Assembly (NCBI GenBank): GCA_039932095.1
Contig: JBDTQR010000107.1
Span: 1-15,160 of the forward strand
Source: Stagnihabitans sp039932095
GTDB lineage: Bacteria > Pseudomonadota > Alphaproteobacteria > Rhodobacterales > Rhodobacteraceae
DNA: 15,160 bases
Direction of reading: 5' to 3'
The number at the start of each line of letters is the position of its first letter. Within the stretch, counting starts at the first letter, position 1. The position numbers were made by a program, and so were the translations under genes. The notes beneath the pieces were generated by a model. The model was not told where the DNA came from, searched no databases, and saw only the letters and a program-made list of their open reading frames with translations. Positions 1-7,230 of the stretch are shown one piece after another.

Positions 1-1
1 T

Positions 2-901
2 TCCAAGTCCCGTTCGCGTTCGAAAACGAACCGCCCGCGCAGCCTCGGCAACATCATCAACCGTGTCTTCGACAGCTCCGGCCCCGAAGGCAAGGTGCGC
101 GGCACGCCCGCACAGTTGATCGAGAAATATCAGTTTCTGGCACGTGACGCCCAGCTTTCCAATGACCGGGTGGCCGCCGAGAACTTTCTGCAACACGCCG
201 AACATTACACCCGCATGCTCGCCGAAGCGAACCGCGAGATGGTGGCCGAACAGGAAAGCCGGCAGCAGTATCAGCAGCCGAACAACCAGCATGGCGGCCA
301 AAACGGCAACCAGAACGGCAACCAGAACAATGCCGGCGGCAATCAGAATAACAATCAGAATGGCAACCACAGTGGCCAGAACAATCAGAACAATCAGAAC
401 CAGCAGCGTGACCGCTCCAACGGCGACCGCGATCAGCGCGGCGATCAACGGCCCGAGCGGCGCGACGACCGTGGCGATTACCGTCCGGAATTCCGCAGCG
501 AATATCGCAATGATGTGCCCGATGAGCAGCCCATCGTGACGTCGCACGATCTGGTCGATCATGCGGGCTATGAGGATCCCGGTCTGGTCGAGACGCCCGA
601 AGCAGCGCCGCGCCCAGCCCGCAACGAAGAGCAGCGCCGCAGCGACCGTCCGCGCTATGACCGTCCGCGTGACGAAAACCGCCGCAGCTATCCGCCGCGA
701 GTCGAGCAGCAACCGGTCGACCGCGCCGACAAACCGGCTGAGCCGAAGCCCTCCGATCCGGCCCCGGTCGAGGCCACGCCGCAGCCCGAAGCCGCCGCCG
801 CACCCACAGCCAAACCGCGTGCGCCGCGCTCCCGTGCGCCCAAGAAACCGGCAGAACCTGCAGTGCAAGCTGACAGTGGCCCGAAAGACGCCGGGGAATG
901 A
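2..901 (+). CDS. DUF4167 domain protein, 5'-truncated by window edge
   Basis: The reading frame is open from base 2, so the start codon lies upstream; 299 residues are visible. Visible residues 1-75 are the conserved part: a Ser/Arg/Lys-rich start (SKSRSRSKTNRPRSLGN), then RVFDSSGPEGKVRGTP, LARDAQLSNDRVAAENFLQHAEHY. This matches my memory of the DUF4167 family found across Alphaproteobacteria. Residues about 88-135 are almost only Asn, Gln and Gly. Residues 136-235 are rich in Arg, Asp and Glu, and the last 60 are Pro/Ala/Lys-rich, so most of the protein should be disordered. No signal peptide or membrane segment is visible. The basic N-terminus suggests nucleic acid or ribosome contact, but that is inference and the molecular function is unknown to me. 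A GTG at 95 could be mistaken for the start, but the conserved block begins well before it. The gene converges on rsmA with a 27-nt gap. Confidence 0.88.
   Translation, partial: SKSRSRSKTNRPRSLGNIINRVFDSSGPEGKVRGTPAQLIEKYQFLARDAQLSNDRVAAENFLQHAEHYTRMLAEANREMVAEQESRQQYQQPNNQHGGQNGNQNGNQNNAGGNQNNNQNGNHSGQNNQNNQNQQRDRSNGDRDQRGDQRPERRDDRGDYRPEFRSEYRNDVPDEQPIVTSHDLVDHAGYEDPGLVETPEAAPRPARNEEQRRSDRPRYDRPRDENRRSYPPRVEQQPVDRADKPAEPKPSDPAPVEATPQPEAAAAPTAKPRAPRSRAPKKPAEPAVQADSGPKDAGE
305..328 (+). repeat. 12-bp coding tandem repeat in Q/N-rich tract
   Basis: Two exact, adjacent copies of GGCAACCAGAAC encode Gly-Asn-Gln-Asn twice. They sit inside a longer degenerate run of AAC, AAT, CAG and GGC codons (about 263-406). 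Such in-frame units can expand or contract by slippage without shifting the frame. Confidence 0.85.
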
Positions 902-928
902 TCCGCCCGTAGAAGTGGCCGCATCGGG

Positions 929-1765
929 TTACTTCAACACCAGCGACAGCGCGCAGAAGCGGTCGAGCCCGATCTCTTCTGCCCGCGCCGTCGGTTCAAT
1001 GCCAACCTCCCGCAGCTTGTCCTCGATATCGGGCCGGAACGCTTTCAGGCTGGAGCGCAGCATCTTGCGGCGTTGGCCAAAAGCCATCGTCGTCACCCGG
1101 TTCAGCAGGACCTCATCCGCCGGATAGCGCGGCGCGTCCAGCCGGGTCAGATGGACAACGGCAGAGTGGACCTTGGGGGCAGGGGTGAACGCCTCTGGTG
1201 GCAGGGTCATCACGATTTTCGGATCACTGCGCCATTGGGCGAGCAGAGCCAGACGGCCATAATGTTCGGTGCGGAGCCGCGCCACGATCCGTTCGGCCAC
1301 TTCGCGCTGAAACATCAGGGTCAGGCTGTGCCAGAACGGCGGCCACTGGGCCGGGGTCAACCAGCGGATCAACAGTTCGGTCCCGACATTATAGGGCAGG
1401 TTAGCCACCACCCGGACCGGAGCGGTCAGATGGGCAGAAACATCGACCTGCAGCGCATCGGCATTCAGGATGGTCAGACGACCGGGATAGATCGCCGCAA
1501 TCTCTTCAAGGGCCGCAATGCAGCGTGGGTCCTTCTCGATCGCCAGCACATGCCGCGCGCCCTCCACCAGCAGCCCGCGCGTCAGCCCGCCTGGTCCCGG
1601 CCCGACCTCCAGCACGTCACAGGCTGTCAGGTCCCCTGCCAGACGGGCGATCTTGGCCGTCAGGTTCAGGTCCAGCAGGAAGTTCTGCCCCAACTGCCGT
1701 TTGGCCACCAGATCGTGGGTCCGGATCACATCGCGCAGCGAGGGCAAGCCGTCTATGCTTGCCAC
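929..1765 (-). CDS. rsmA: 16S rRNA (adenine1518-N6/adenine1519-N6)-dimethyltransferase
   Basis: This enzyme uses S-adenosylmethionine to dimethylate two adjacent adenines in the 3' hairpin of 16S rRNA, late in 30S assembly in the cytoplasm. The 278-residue length is normal for RsmA/KsgA. Visible motifs are the family start RQLGQNFL (23-30), the SAM-binding motif I LEVGPGPGGLT (52-62), an acidic residue at the end of strand 2 (E77, in AIEKD), the NADAL motif (101-105) and the catalytic N6-adenine motif NLPYN (122-126). The C-terminal small helical domain follows. The start is GTG at 1765; it overlaps the end of pdxA by 13 nt (pdxA TGG CAA GCA TAG is read here as GTG GCA AGC ATA), with AAGGGG about 10 nt upstream. 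It is the last gene of the lpt-surA-pdxA-rsmA operon, as in E. coli where it also follows pdxA. No apaG or apaH follows here. Confidence 0.97.
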   Translation of the reverse strand: MASIDGLPSLRDVIRTHDLVAKRQLGQNFLLDLNLTAKIARLAGDLTACDVLEVGPGPGGLTRGLLVEGARHVLAIEKDPRCIAALEEIAAIYPGRLTILNADALQVDVSAHLTAPVRVVANLPYNVGTELLIRWLTPAQWPPFWHSLTLMFQREVAERIVARLRTEHYGRLALLAQWRSDPKIVMTLPPEAFTPAPKVHSAVVHLTRLDAPRYPADEVLLNRVTTMAFGQRRKMLRSSLKAFRPDIEDKLREVGIEPTARAEEIGLDRFCALSLVLK

Positions 1766-2733
1766 GGTGCCCGCCCCTTGGCCATGTCATGCGCCATGCG
1801 CAGCGCCGCGATCAGGCTGTCAGGCCGCGCCACGCCCTTGCCGGCAATGTCAAACCCGGTGCCATGGTCGGGAGATGTGCGGATGAATGGCAGGCCAAGC
1901 GTCACATTCACCCCACCATCGAAATCCAGTGTCTTGATCGGGATCAACGCCTGATCATGATACATGCAGACCGCCGCGTCATATCCGGCGCGCGCCCGGG
2001 CATGGAACATCGTATCGGCGGAAAGCGGCCCCAGCAGCAGCATCCCCTCGGACCGCAGCCGCTCCAGCACCGGGGTGATCAGCGTGATCTCCTGCCGCCC
2101 CATGGCACCACCTTCCCCGGCATGAGGGTTCAGCCCGGCCACGGCAATCCGGGGCTGGGCAATGGCGAAACTGTCCGCCAATCCCCGATGCGTCAAGCGG
2201 ATCGTCTGCTCCAGCAGCGCCGCGGTCAGTCTGCCAGCCACCTGATCCAGTGCGATATGGATGGTCACCGGTACGACCCGCAAAAGCGGTGAGGCCAGCA
2301 TCATCACCACCGGCACGTCACCGCCCAGATGGGCGAGGAATTCGGTATGGCCGGGAAAGGCAAAACCCGCGCCGTCCTGCAACGCTTTCTTGTGGATCGG
2401 CGCGGTGCAGATTGCCGAGGCCGCCCCGGCCCGGACCAGATCCACTGCCCGTTCGATCACGTCGATCACCGCTTGAGCATTGCGCGCCGTGGCAATGCCG
2501 GGCTGACCCACCTCGGGAAATTCATGGGACAGGACCGGCAGAACCCTCGGCGGCACCGTCCGGTCTGCCCGGTCGATCACCTGAAACGACGCGCCCGCGG
2601 GCAAATGCCGCGGGTCGCCGATCCAGAAGAACGGCACAGCGTCGCCCAGAGCCAGCCGCGCCTGCACTGCCAGTTCCGGACCAATCCCCGCCGGCTCGCC
2701 GCAGGTCAGCGCAATCGGCAGGGTCGGGATCAT
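1753..2733 (-). CDS. pdxA: 4-hydroxythreonine-4-phosphate dehydrogenase
   Basis: PdxA oxidises 4-phosphohydroxy-L-threonine with NAD(P)+ to 3-amino-1-hydroxyacetone phosphate (after decarboxylation) in the DXP-dependent pyridoxal 5'-phosphate pathway. The 326-residue length is typical. Visible motifs are TCGEPAGIGPE (10-20), CTAPIHKKAL (109-118), NPHAGEGG (202-209), GPLSAD (235-240), YHDQALIPIK (258-267) and TSPDHGTGFDIAGKG (286-300). The three divalent-metal histidines of the family map to H159 (TIHIAL), H204 and H259. The ATG at 2733 overlaps the surA stop (ATGA, 2730-2733) and has AGGA 5 nt upstream, so it is probably translated both by coupling and by its own ribosome site. The surA-pdxA-rsmA order is the same as in enterobacteria. 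Confidence 0.97.
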   Translation of the reverse strand: MIPTLPIALTCGEPAGIGPELAVQARLALGDAVPFFWIGDPRHLPAGASFQVIDRADRTVPPRVLPVLSHEFPEVGQPGIATARNAQAVIDVIERAVDLVRAGAASAICTAPIHKKALQDGAGFAFPGHTEFLAHLGGDVPVVMMLASPLLRVVPVTIHIALDQVAGRLTAALLEQTIRLTHRGLADSFAIAQPRIAVAGLNPHAGEGGAMGRQEITLITPVLERLRSEGMLLLGPLSADTMFHARARAGYDAAVCMYHDQALIPIKTLDFDGGVNVTLGLPFIRTSPDHGTGFDIAGKGVARPDSLIAALRMAHDMAKGRAPWQA

Positions 2734-3956
2734 TGGATCCTGATGATCGCGTTAGAGCGCAATTCTTCAAGATAAGCACCGGCCAGCAACCCCAGACGCT
2801 TGTTCAACAGATTGCTGCTGACATCGTCGCGCGACGGCGGAATGTCTGTCATTGGTGTGCGGTCGCACAGCATCAACAGGGCCGGCACGCCGGTCGGAGC
2901 GGTCACCACAGCCGCTTCGCCGGGATCAAGCCCGGCCAGCGTCAGGCGCAGCGCGACCGGCACAGCCATCTCGGCCACGGTGGCGCGCTGCACGGCCTCG
3001 GGCGGCAGACCCTTGGCTGCATCGTACAGGTCGTCGCAGCTGTCAAGACTGGCTTTGACGGCGGCAAGGTCGGTGCCTGCCGGGGCAAAGTACTCGGCAT
3101 AGTCGACCTGCATGACCGTGGGGCCGGTACCATCGCCCGGCGCAAGGCTGAGGTCGCGCAGATAGAACAGTTCCACCGCCCCGGTCACCGAGATCGGATC
3201 CGTCACCTCGCCAACCTTCAGCGCCAGAACCTTGGCCGATACTTCGGGCGGCAGCGACGCCACCGGGATCCAGCCCAGAGCGCCACCCGCCTTGGCCGAA
3301 GGCGCCTTGGAGTAATTCTGTGCCGCCATGCCAAAGGATTGCCCGGTGGTGGCGGTCAGTTTCAGGCGCTTGGCCAGGGCAAGCGCATCGACAGTGCCGC
3401 CGGTCGGCAACACGATTTCCGACAGCAACACCCGCATTTCACCGCCCGCCGCCGCCCCGCCGTCAATCGCACGGTCAATCTCGGCATCGGTGATTGTGGT
3501 GCTGTTGCCATATTTGGTGCGGATCACCGCGCGCCACAGCAGGCCCGCCTCGATGAAGTCGCGCAGCGTTTCGGCCTCGACCCCGCCTTTGCCCAGTGCT
3601 GCCACGAATTCCTCGGTCGACAGCTTTGCGCGACTGGCAAATTCCGCCATCCCGGCCGTAATCTGCTCCGGCGATACGGTGACATCCAGCTTCTTGGCCG
3701 CATCGCGCCGGATCGCATCATCGATCAGGCTGTTGATCGCGACTTTCGGGATGTCGCCTGGTTGATGCAGCAGCGACATGAACAGGATCCGCTGGCGCAG
3801 CTCATATTGGCTGATCACCCGGCTGTTCACATAGGCCGCGGGCGCAAAGCCGTCTTGCTGGGCCATGGCCGGGGCCATGCCAAGCGCCACCAGCACCAGC
3901 GCGGCAAGGACCACGCGCAGCGTTCTGGCGGCCTGTGTCATCAAGGTATTCGTCAT
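2730..3956 (-). CDS. surA: Periplasmic SurA-like chaperone / peptidyl-prolyl isomerase
   Basis: SurA binds unfolded outer-membrane proteins in the periplasm and hands them to the BAM complex; LptD is a known client in E. coli. The 408-residue protein starts with a Sec signal peptide (basic ARTLR, hydrophobic core about 15-28, probable cleavage after APAMA at 32). Residues 40-165 fit the SurA N-terminal chaperone domain (AAYVNSRVISQYEL, then INSLIDDAIRRDAAKKLDV). Residues about 174-270 form one recognisable parvulin domain (LLSEIVLP, GGALGWIPVASLPPEV, VGEVTDPI). The region 280-380 resembles a degenerate second parvulin unit and carries two cysteines (C307, C364). The C-terminal helix is 382-405. 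I chose ATG 3956 because AGGAAG lies 9 nt upstream; a second ATG five codons later has no ribosome site. It lies 41 nt downstream of lptD. SurA is the best name, although alphaproteobacterial members are divergent. Confidence 0.9.
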   Translation of the reverse strand: MTNTLMTQAARTLRVVLAALVLVALGMAPAMAQQDGFAPAAYVNSRVISQYELRQRILFMSLLHQPGDIPKVAINSLIDDAIRRDAAKKLDVTVSPEQITAGMAEFASRAKLSTEEFVAALGKGGVEAETLRDFIEAGLLWRAVIRTKYGNSTTITDAEIDRAIDGGAAAGGEMRVLLSEIVLPTGGTVDALALAKRLKLTATTGQSFGMAAQNYSKAPSAKAGGALGWIPVASLPPEVSAKVLALKVGEVTDPISVTGAVELFYLRDLSLAPGDGTGPTVMQVDYAEYFAPAGTDLAAVKASLDSCDDLYDAAKGLPPEAVQRATVAEMAVPVALRLTLAGLDPGEAAVVTAPTGVPALLMLCDRTPMTDIPPSRDDVSSNLLNKRLGLLAGAYLEELRSNAIIRIQ

Positions 3957-3997
3957 CCGTTTGGTCTTCCTAAATTCGTCATCCCGTGATCTGGCCC

Positions 3998-6136
3998 CTA
4001 CCTGCGGCAGACCCGCGACGGACCCGGGGCAGAACCGCCGCCGAAGCCCAGCAACTCGACCGAAAGCCCGACATCCGTGGACGGTTTTACACTAGTTGAG
4101 GACGCATAGCGACGCGAGAGTGAAAGCGTGACGTCGATGCACTCATTGCGGAAATCCAGCTCGAGTCCCGATTGCGACAGCCGGTCGGCGCGCAGATCAT
4201 AGCGCCCGCTGAGGTCGGCTGACCAGTTGCGCGTCAGATCCTTGCGGGTTTCCAGCACGATCTCTGACGCGGTATCGGCACGGCCCTCGCTGGCATCGGC
4301 CAGCAGGTATTCGTAGCCGCCCGACACCGTGATGCCAGCCGTCGCATAATCAAATCGCATCTCGCCCTTGGTCAGCGACAGACTGTCGTCCAGCACCAGC
4401 CGGTTGGTGACGTCCAGCCCGCCCGCATTGTTCAGCGACCACGCCAGCAACCAGTCGGATTTCTGGCCCGAAAGACCCGAGACATTGCTGAACTGCCCTA
4501 AATCCTCCATCCGGATGACCCGACCCGCCGTCATCCCCAAGGACCAGCCACTGGCATCATCGCGGCGATAGTTCACGCCGATATTGGCCCAGGTTCCCGC
4601 CTCGACGGCATCCGCGCCGGGAAAGCGGTTCAGTGAAAACAGATTGCCTTCGTCAAACTCCACCATCGTGGAATCGCCGTTGGGGATCGCGGAATCGGGT
4701 TTTGACGCCGTCACCAGCTGCACGATGGGTTCAAGCAACTGGGTCGTGCCGTCGCCACCCGCCTTGACCCAGGGCCACCGCAGCACCACGCCCGCCGATC
4801 CCGACAGCCGCGACGGGGCGCCGCCATAGGCCTGATCCTGCTGGATCATATATTTGTCCGCCGCCCCCAATGCCATCGCCGAGATTGCAATCCCCGACGG
4901 CAGCGCCCAGTTCCGTCGCCAGTCCAGCCCGACCCTGACCCGGCTCAGATCGCGACCATCGGCGACGCCGTCGCCATTGGCATCCAGCGGCGATGCCGAA
5001 CTGCGGAAATCGGTATGGGTGTCGAGGGTCAGCCCGGCAGTGCCCCCCAGCAGCGCCGGCTTGAACCGCCGTTCATAGCTCAGGTCGGTGACCGTCGAGG
5101 GCAGGGTTGCGTTGTTGTCCTCTTCGCGCAGCGACTGCAAACCGATGATCCGCGCCGAAAAGTTCAGGTCCCGGCGGGTGCGGGTCACATCGATCTTGTT
5201 CTCCAGCCGGTCCGTGGTCGAGATGCCGTAGTCCGACAGATAGGCCGGGTCGCTGACGCTGATGCCGTGGAAGGTCAGCTGGTAGTCGTTGCCGAGGTCG
5301 AAATTGCCGCTGGCCGTCACGTAGCCGCGAGGCTCGACCGTCCCGAACCCATCCTGCGACACCGCCCCATCGACCTCGATCGTGCCGTTGCGATAGGCTT
5401 CACGGTAGCGCAGTTGAACGGTCTTGTCGCCGCGCAGGGTGAAATAGGGCGTGATGGTCACGTCCCGGCTGGCCCCCAGCACGACGAAATACGGCAGTTG
5501 CATCCCGGTACCCAGCTGCGTGGTCGAGCGCAGTTTTGGCAGCAGAAATCCGGATGCCCGCTTCAAGCTGGGGTCGGGCACCCGCAGCATCGGCAGATAC
5601 AGCACCGGCACGCCATAGAATCGCAGGTTGGCATCGGTGAAATAGATCTGCTGGGCCGCCGCATCATGGACGACCTCTTTCGCCCGGATCTCCCACAGGG
5701 GCGTCGGGCTACCGGCGCAAATCGTGCAGGACGAGGCGACGACCTGCCGCAGGGCCGTGACATTGCCGCCATCGCTGCGCACGATGTCGGAGGCCGCCAG
5801 TTGCAGTTGCTGGTTCAACATCAGCCGGGCCGACACCAGCAACCCCTCCGACAGATCGGCGGACAGATCGGCCTGCGCGGCGGTAAACACGCTGCCTTTG
5901 CCGTCATCTATCCGGATCGGGCCGGTGATGATCAGCCGGTCAGCCTTTTGATCATAGATCACCGAAGCTGCGGTCAGCGTCTGGCCCTTGAAGAACACCT
6001 CGACATGGCCGATTGCCGCCAGCCTGGTGCCCGACTGCACCGTCACGCTGTCGGCAATCAACGTGGCCTGATCTGCCGCAGTCGCCGCGTTCAGCATCAG
6101 CAACAGGGCCACGGCGGCCAGTAGAAGACGGCGCAT
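3998..6136 (-). CDS. lptD: LPS-assembly outer-membrane protein LptD (OstA/Imp)
   Basis: LptD is the outer-membrane barrel that inserts lipopolysaccharide into the outer leaflet. The 712-residue protein has a signal peptide (MRRLLLAAVALLLML, cleavage near ATA-AD at 20-21), an OstA/LptA-like beta-jellyroll (about 22-135), then the barrel with repeated short aromatic beta-strands to the C-terminus. Family landmarks are SSCTIC followed by PLWEIRAKEVVHD (135-158), FYGVPVLYLPMLRVPDP (173-189) and FLLPKLR (197-203). The four cysteines are C137, C140, C666 and C710. A calcium-motif-like segment, DANGDGVADGRD, sits at 385-396. The frame continues 270 nt further upstream, but that part overlaps lptG. 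ATG 6136 is preferred because it begins the signal peptide, overlaps the lptG stop by one base (TGATG) and has GGAGGA 7 nt upstream, embedded in the last lptG codons. Its neighbours are lptG upstream and its likely chaperone gene surA downstream. Confidence 0.96.
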   Translation of the reverse strand: MRRLLLAAVALLLMLNAATAADQATLIADSVTVQSGTRLAAIGHVEVFFKGQTLTAASVIYDQKADRLIITGPIRIDDGKGSVFTAAQADLSADLSEGLLVSARLMLNQQLQLAASDIVRSDGGNVTALRQVVASSCTICAGSPTPLWEIRAKEVVHDAAAQQIYFTDANLRFYGVPVLYLPMLRVPDPSLKRASGFLLPKLRSTTQLGTGMQLPYFVVLGASRDVTITPYFTLRGDKTVQLRYREAYRNGTIEVDGAVSQDGFGTVEPRGYVTASGNFDLGNDYQLTFHGISVSDPAYLSDYGISTTDRLENKIDVTRTRRDLNFSARIIGLQSLREEDNNATLPSTVTDLSYERRFKPALLGGTAGLTLDTHTDFRSSASPLDANGDGVADGRDLSRVRVGLDWRRNWALPSGIAISAMALGAADKYMIQQDQAYGGAPSRLSGSAGVVLRWPWVKAGGDGTTQLLEPIVQLVTASKPDSAIPNGDSTMVEFDEGNLFSLNRFPGADAVEAGTWANIGVNYRRDDASGWSLGMTAGRVIRMEDLGQFSNVSGLSGQKSDWLLAWSLNNAGGLDVTNRLVLDDSLSLTKGEMRFDYATAGITVSGGYEYLLADASEGRADTASEIVLETRKDLTRNWSADLSGRYDLRADRLSQSGLELDFRNECIDVTLSLSRRYASSTSVKPSTDVGLSVELLGFGGGSAPGPSRVCRR

Positions 6137-7230
6137 CAGCCGTCCTCCAGATGCAACAGCAGACCAAGCGCCAGCATGGTCGCGGCAATCGGCGGGCTCC
6201 AAGCGGCAAGCGCGACCGGGATCTGGCCATTCTCGCCCAGAATCTGGCCGAAGTTGCGCAAGAAAAACACGGCAAACCCGCTGAGCAAGGCGGTCAGCAC
6301 CAGTGAGCCTGTCCGCGCCATCCGTGCGTGGCGCATGGTGAACCCGGCAGCAATCAGCACCATCGCCGCCAAGAGCAGCGGCTGGGCCAGCTCCATCTGG
6401 AACCACACCCGATGACTGCGCGCCGAAAAACCCGCCAATTCCAGGCTCTTGATATAGCCCGGCAGATCCCAGAACCCGATCGCACTCGGCACCCCGAAAC
6501 TGTCACGGATCTTGTCGCGGGTCAGTTCGGTCACGACGGTATAGCCGTCCGGCACCGGGAATGACGCCTGTTCAGGGTTGGTCGCGGCCAACGGCCAGTT
6601 CTTGGCGCCACTCAGCCGCCATGCCCCCGGTTCCAGCACCGCCGACGTCGCAGCAATTCGTGTCGTCGGGGTGCCATCGTCGGCAAAGGTCAAGAAGGTC
6701 ACCTCATACAACTCGGTGCCATCCAGATTGGCGCGGTCCGCGTGAATGACCGTCTGGCCGCGGTCGCTGCCTTGCCGCAACCACAGACCGCCGTCCGACA
6801 CCGACAGTGCCGAGCCATCGCGGACATGGCCGGTCGACATCGCGTCATAGCGTTTTGACGTGGCGGCAACGATCGGGTTCAAGATTGCCACCGCAAACAC
6901 ACCGATCAGAATGGCGGTGGCCGTCGGGGCCACCAGAAAGTTCAACCCGGATCGACCGGCGGCCCTTACCACGACCAGTTCCGAAGACCGCGCCAGACCG
7001 ACGAACAGCCCTATGGCCGTCAAGACCAGAACCAGCGGTAATATCTGATAGATCGCCAGTGGCGCATTCATCAGCGCCAGGGCGATTGCGTCGGTCAGGG
7101 TGATCCCGGGATTGCTGAACCGGCGCAACTCTTCGATGGCATCGATCATCGTCATCATCACGAAGAACCCGGCGAACACCCGCAGGAACAGCCATAGGAA
7201 CCGCCGCGCGATGTAAAAGTTCAAAGTCAT
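6136..7230 (-). CDS. lptG: LPS export ABC transporter permease LptG
   Basis: LptG is one of the two inner-membrane permeases of the LptB2FG complex, which extracts LPS from the inner membrane. The 364-residue length is normal. The layout is three N-terminal membrane helices (about 7-29, 58-80, 98-120), a periplasmic beta-jellyroll (about 125-265) and three C-terminal helices (about 280-298, 308-327, 341-360). RSSELVVVRAAGRS (81-94) is the cytoplasmic coupling-helix region typical of LptF/G, expected to contact the ATPase LptB. The frame extends to 7425, but that part lies inside lptF; ATG 7230 overlaps the lptF stop as ATGA (7227-7230), and MTLNFYIARRFLW looks like a family start. I see no good ribosome site, so translation probably depends on coupling. 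LptB and LptA/C are not encoded in the window. LptG rather than LptF is assigned by position (second gene) and similarity as I recall it. Confidence 0.94.
   Translation of the reverse strand: MTLNFYIARRFLWLFLRVFAGFFVMMTMIDAIEELRRFSNPGITLTDAIALALMNAPLAIYQILPLVLVLTAIGLFVGLARSSELVVVRAAGRSGLNFLVAPTATAILIGVFAVAILNPIVAATSKRYDAMSTGHVRDGSALSVSDGGLWLRQGSDRGQTVIHADRANLDGTELYEVTFLTFADDGTPTTRIAATSAVLEPGAWRLSGAKNWPLAATNPEQASFPVPDGYTVVTELTRDKIRDSFGVPSAIGFWDLPGYIKSLELAGFSARSHRVWFQMELAQPLLLAAMVLIAAGFTMRHARMARTGSLVLTALLSGFAVFFLRNFGQILGENGQIPVALAAWSPPIAATMLALGLLLHLEDG

Noticed and set aside
263..406. Short repeats suggesting a CRISPR or satellite array
   Set aside because: The repeats are in-frame AAC/CAG/GGC codons of a Q/N-rich protein segment; there are no uniform repeats with unique spacers.
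2250..3989. 579-codon plus-strand open frame opposite pdxA and surA
   Set aside because: It runs across the boundary of two real genes, has low-complexity Arg/Pro/Gln/His composition and no motifs.
5015..6124. 369-codon plus-strand open frame opposite lptD
   Set aside because: Mirror frame of the third-position GC bias in lptD; no domain or ribosome site.
6137..6406. 90-residue N-terminal extension of LptD
   Set aside because: It would overlap lptG and precede an evident signal peptide; ATG 6136 has a GGAGGA ribosome site.
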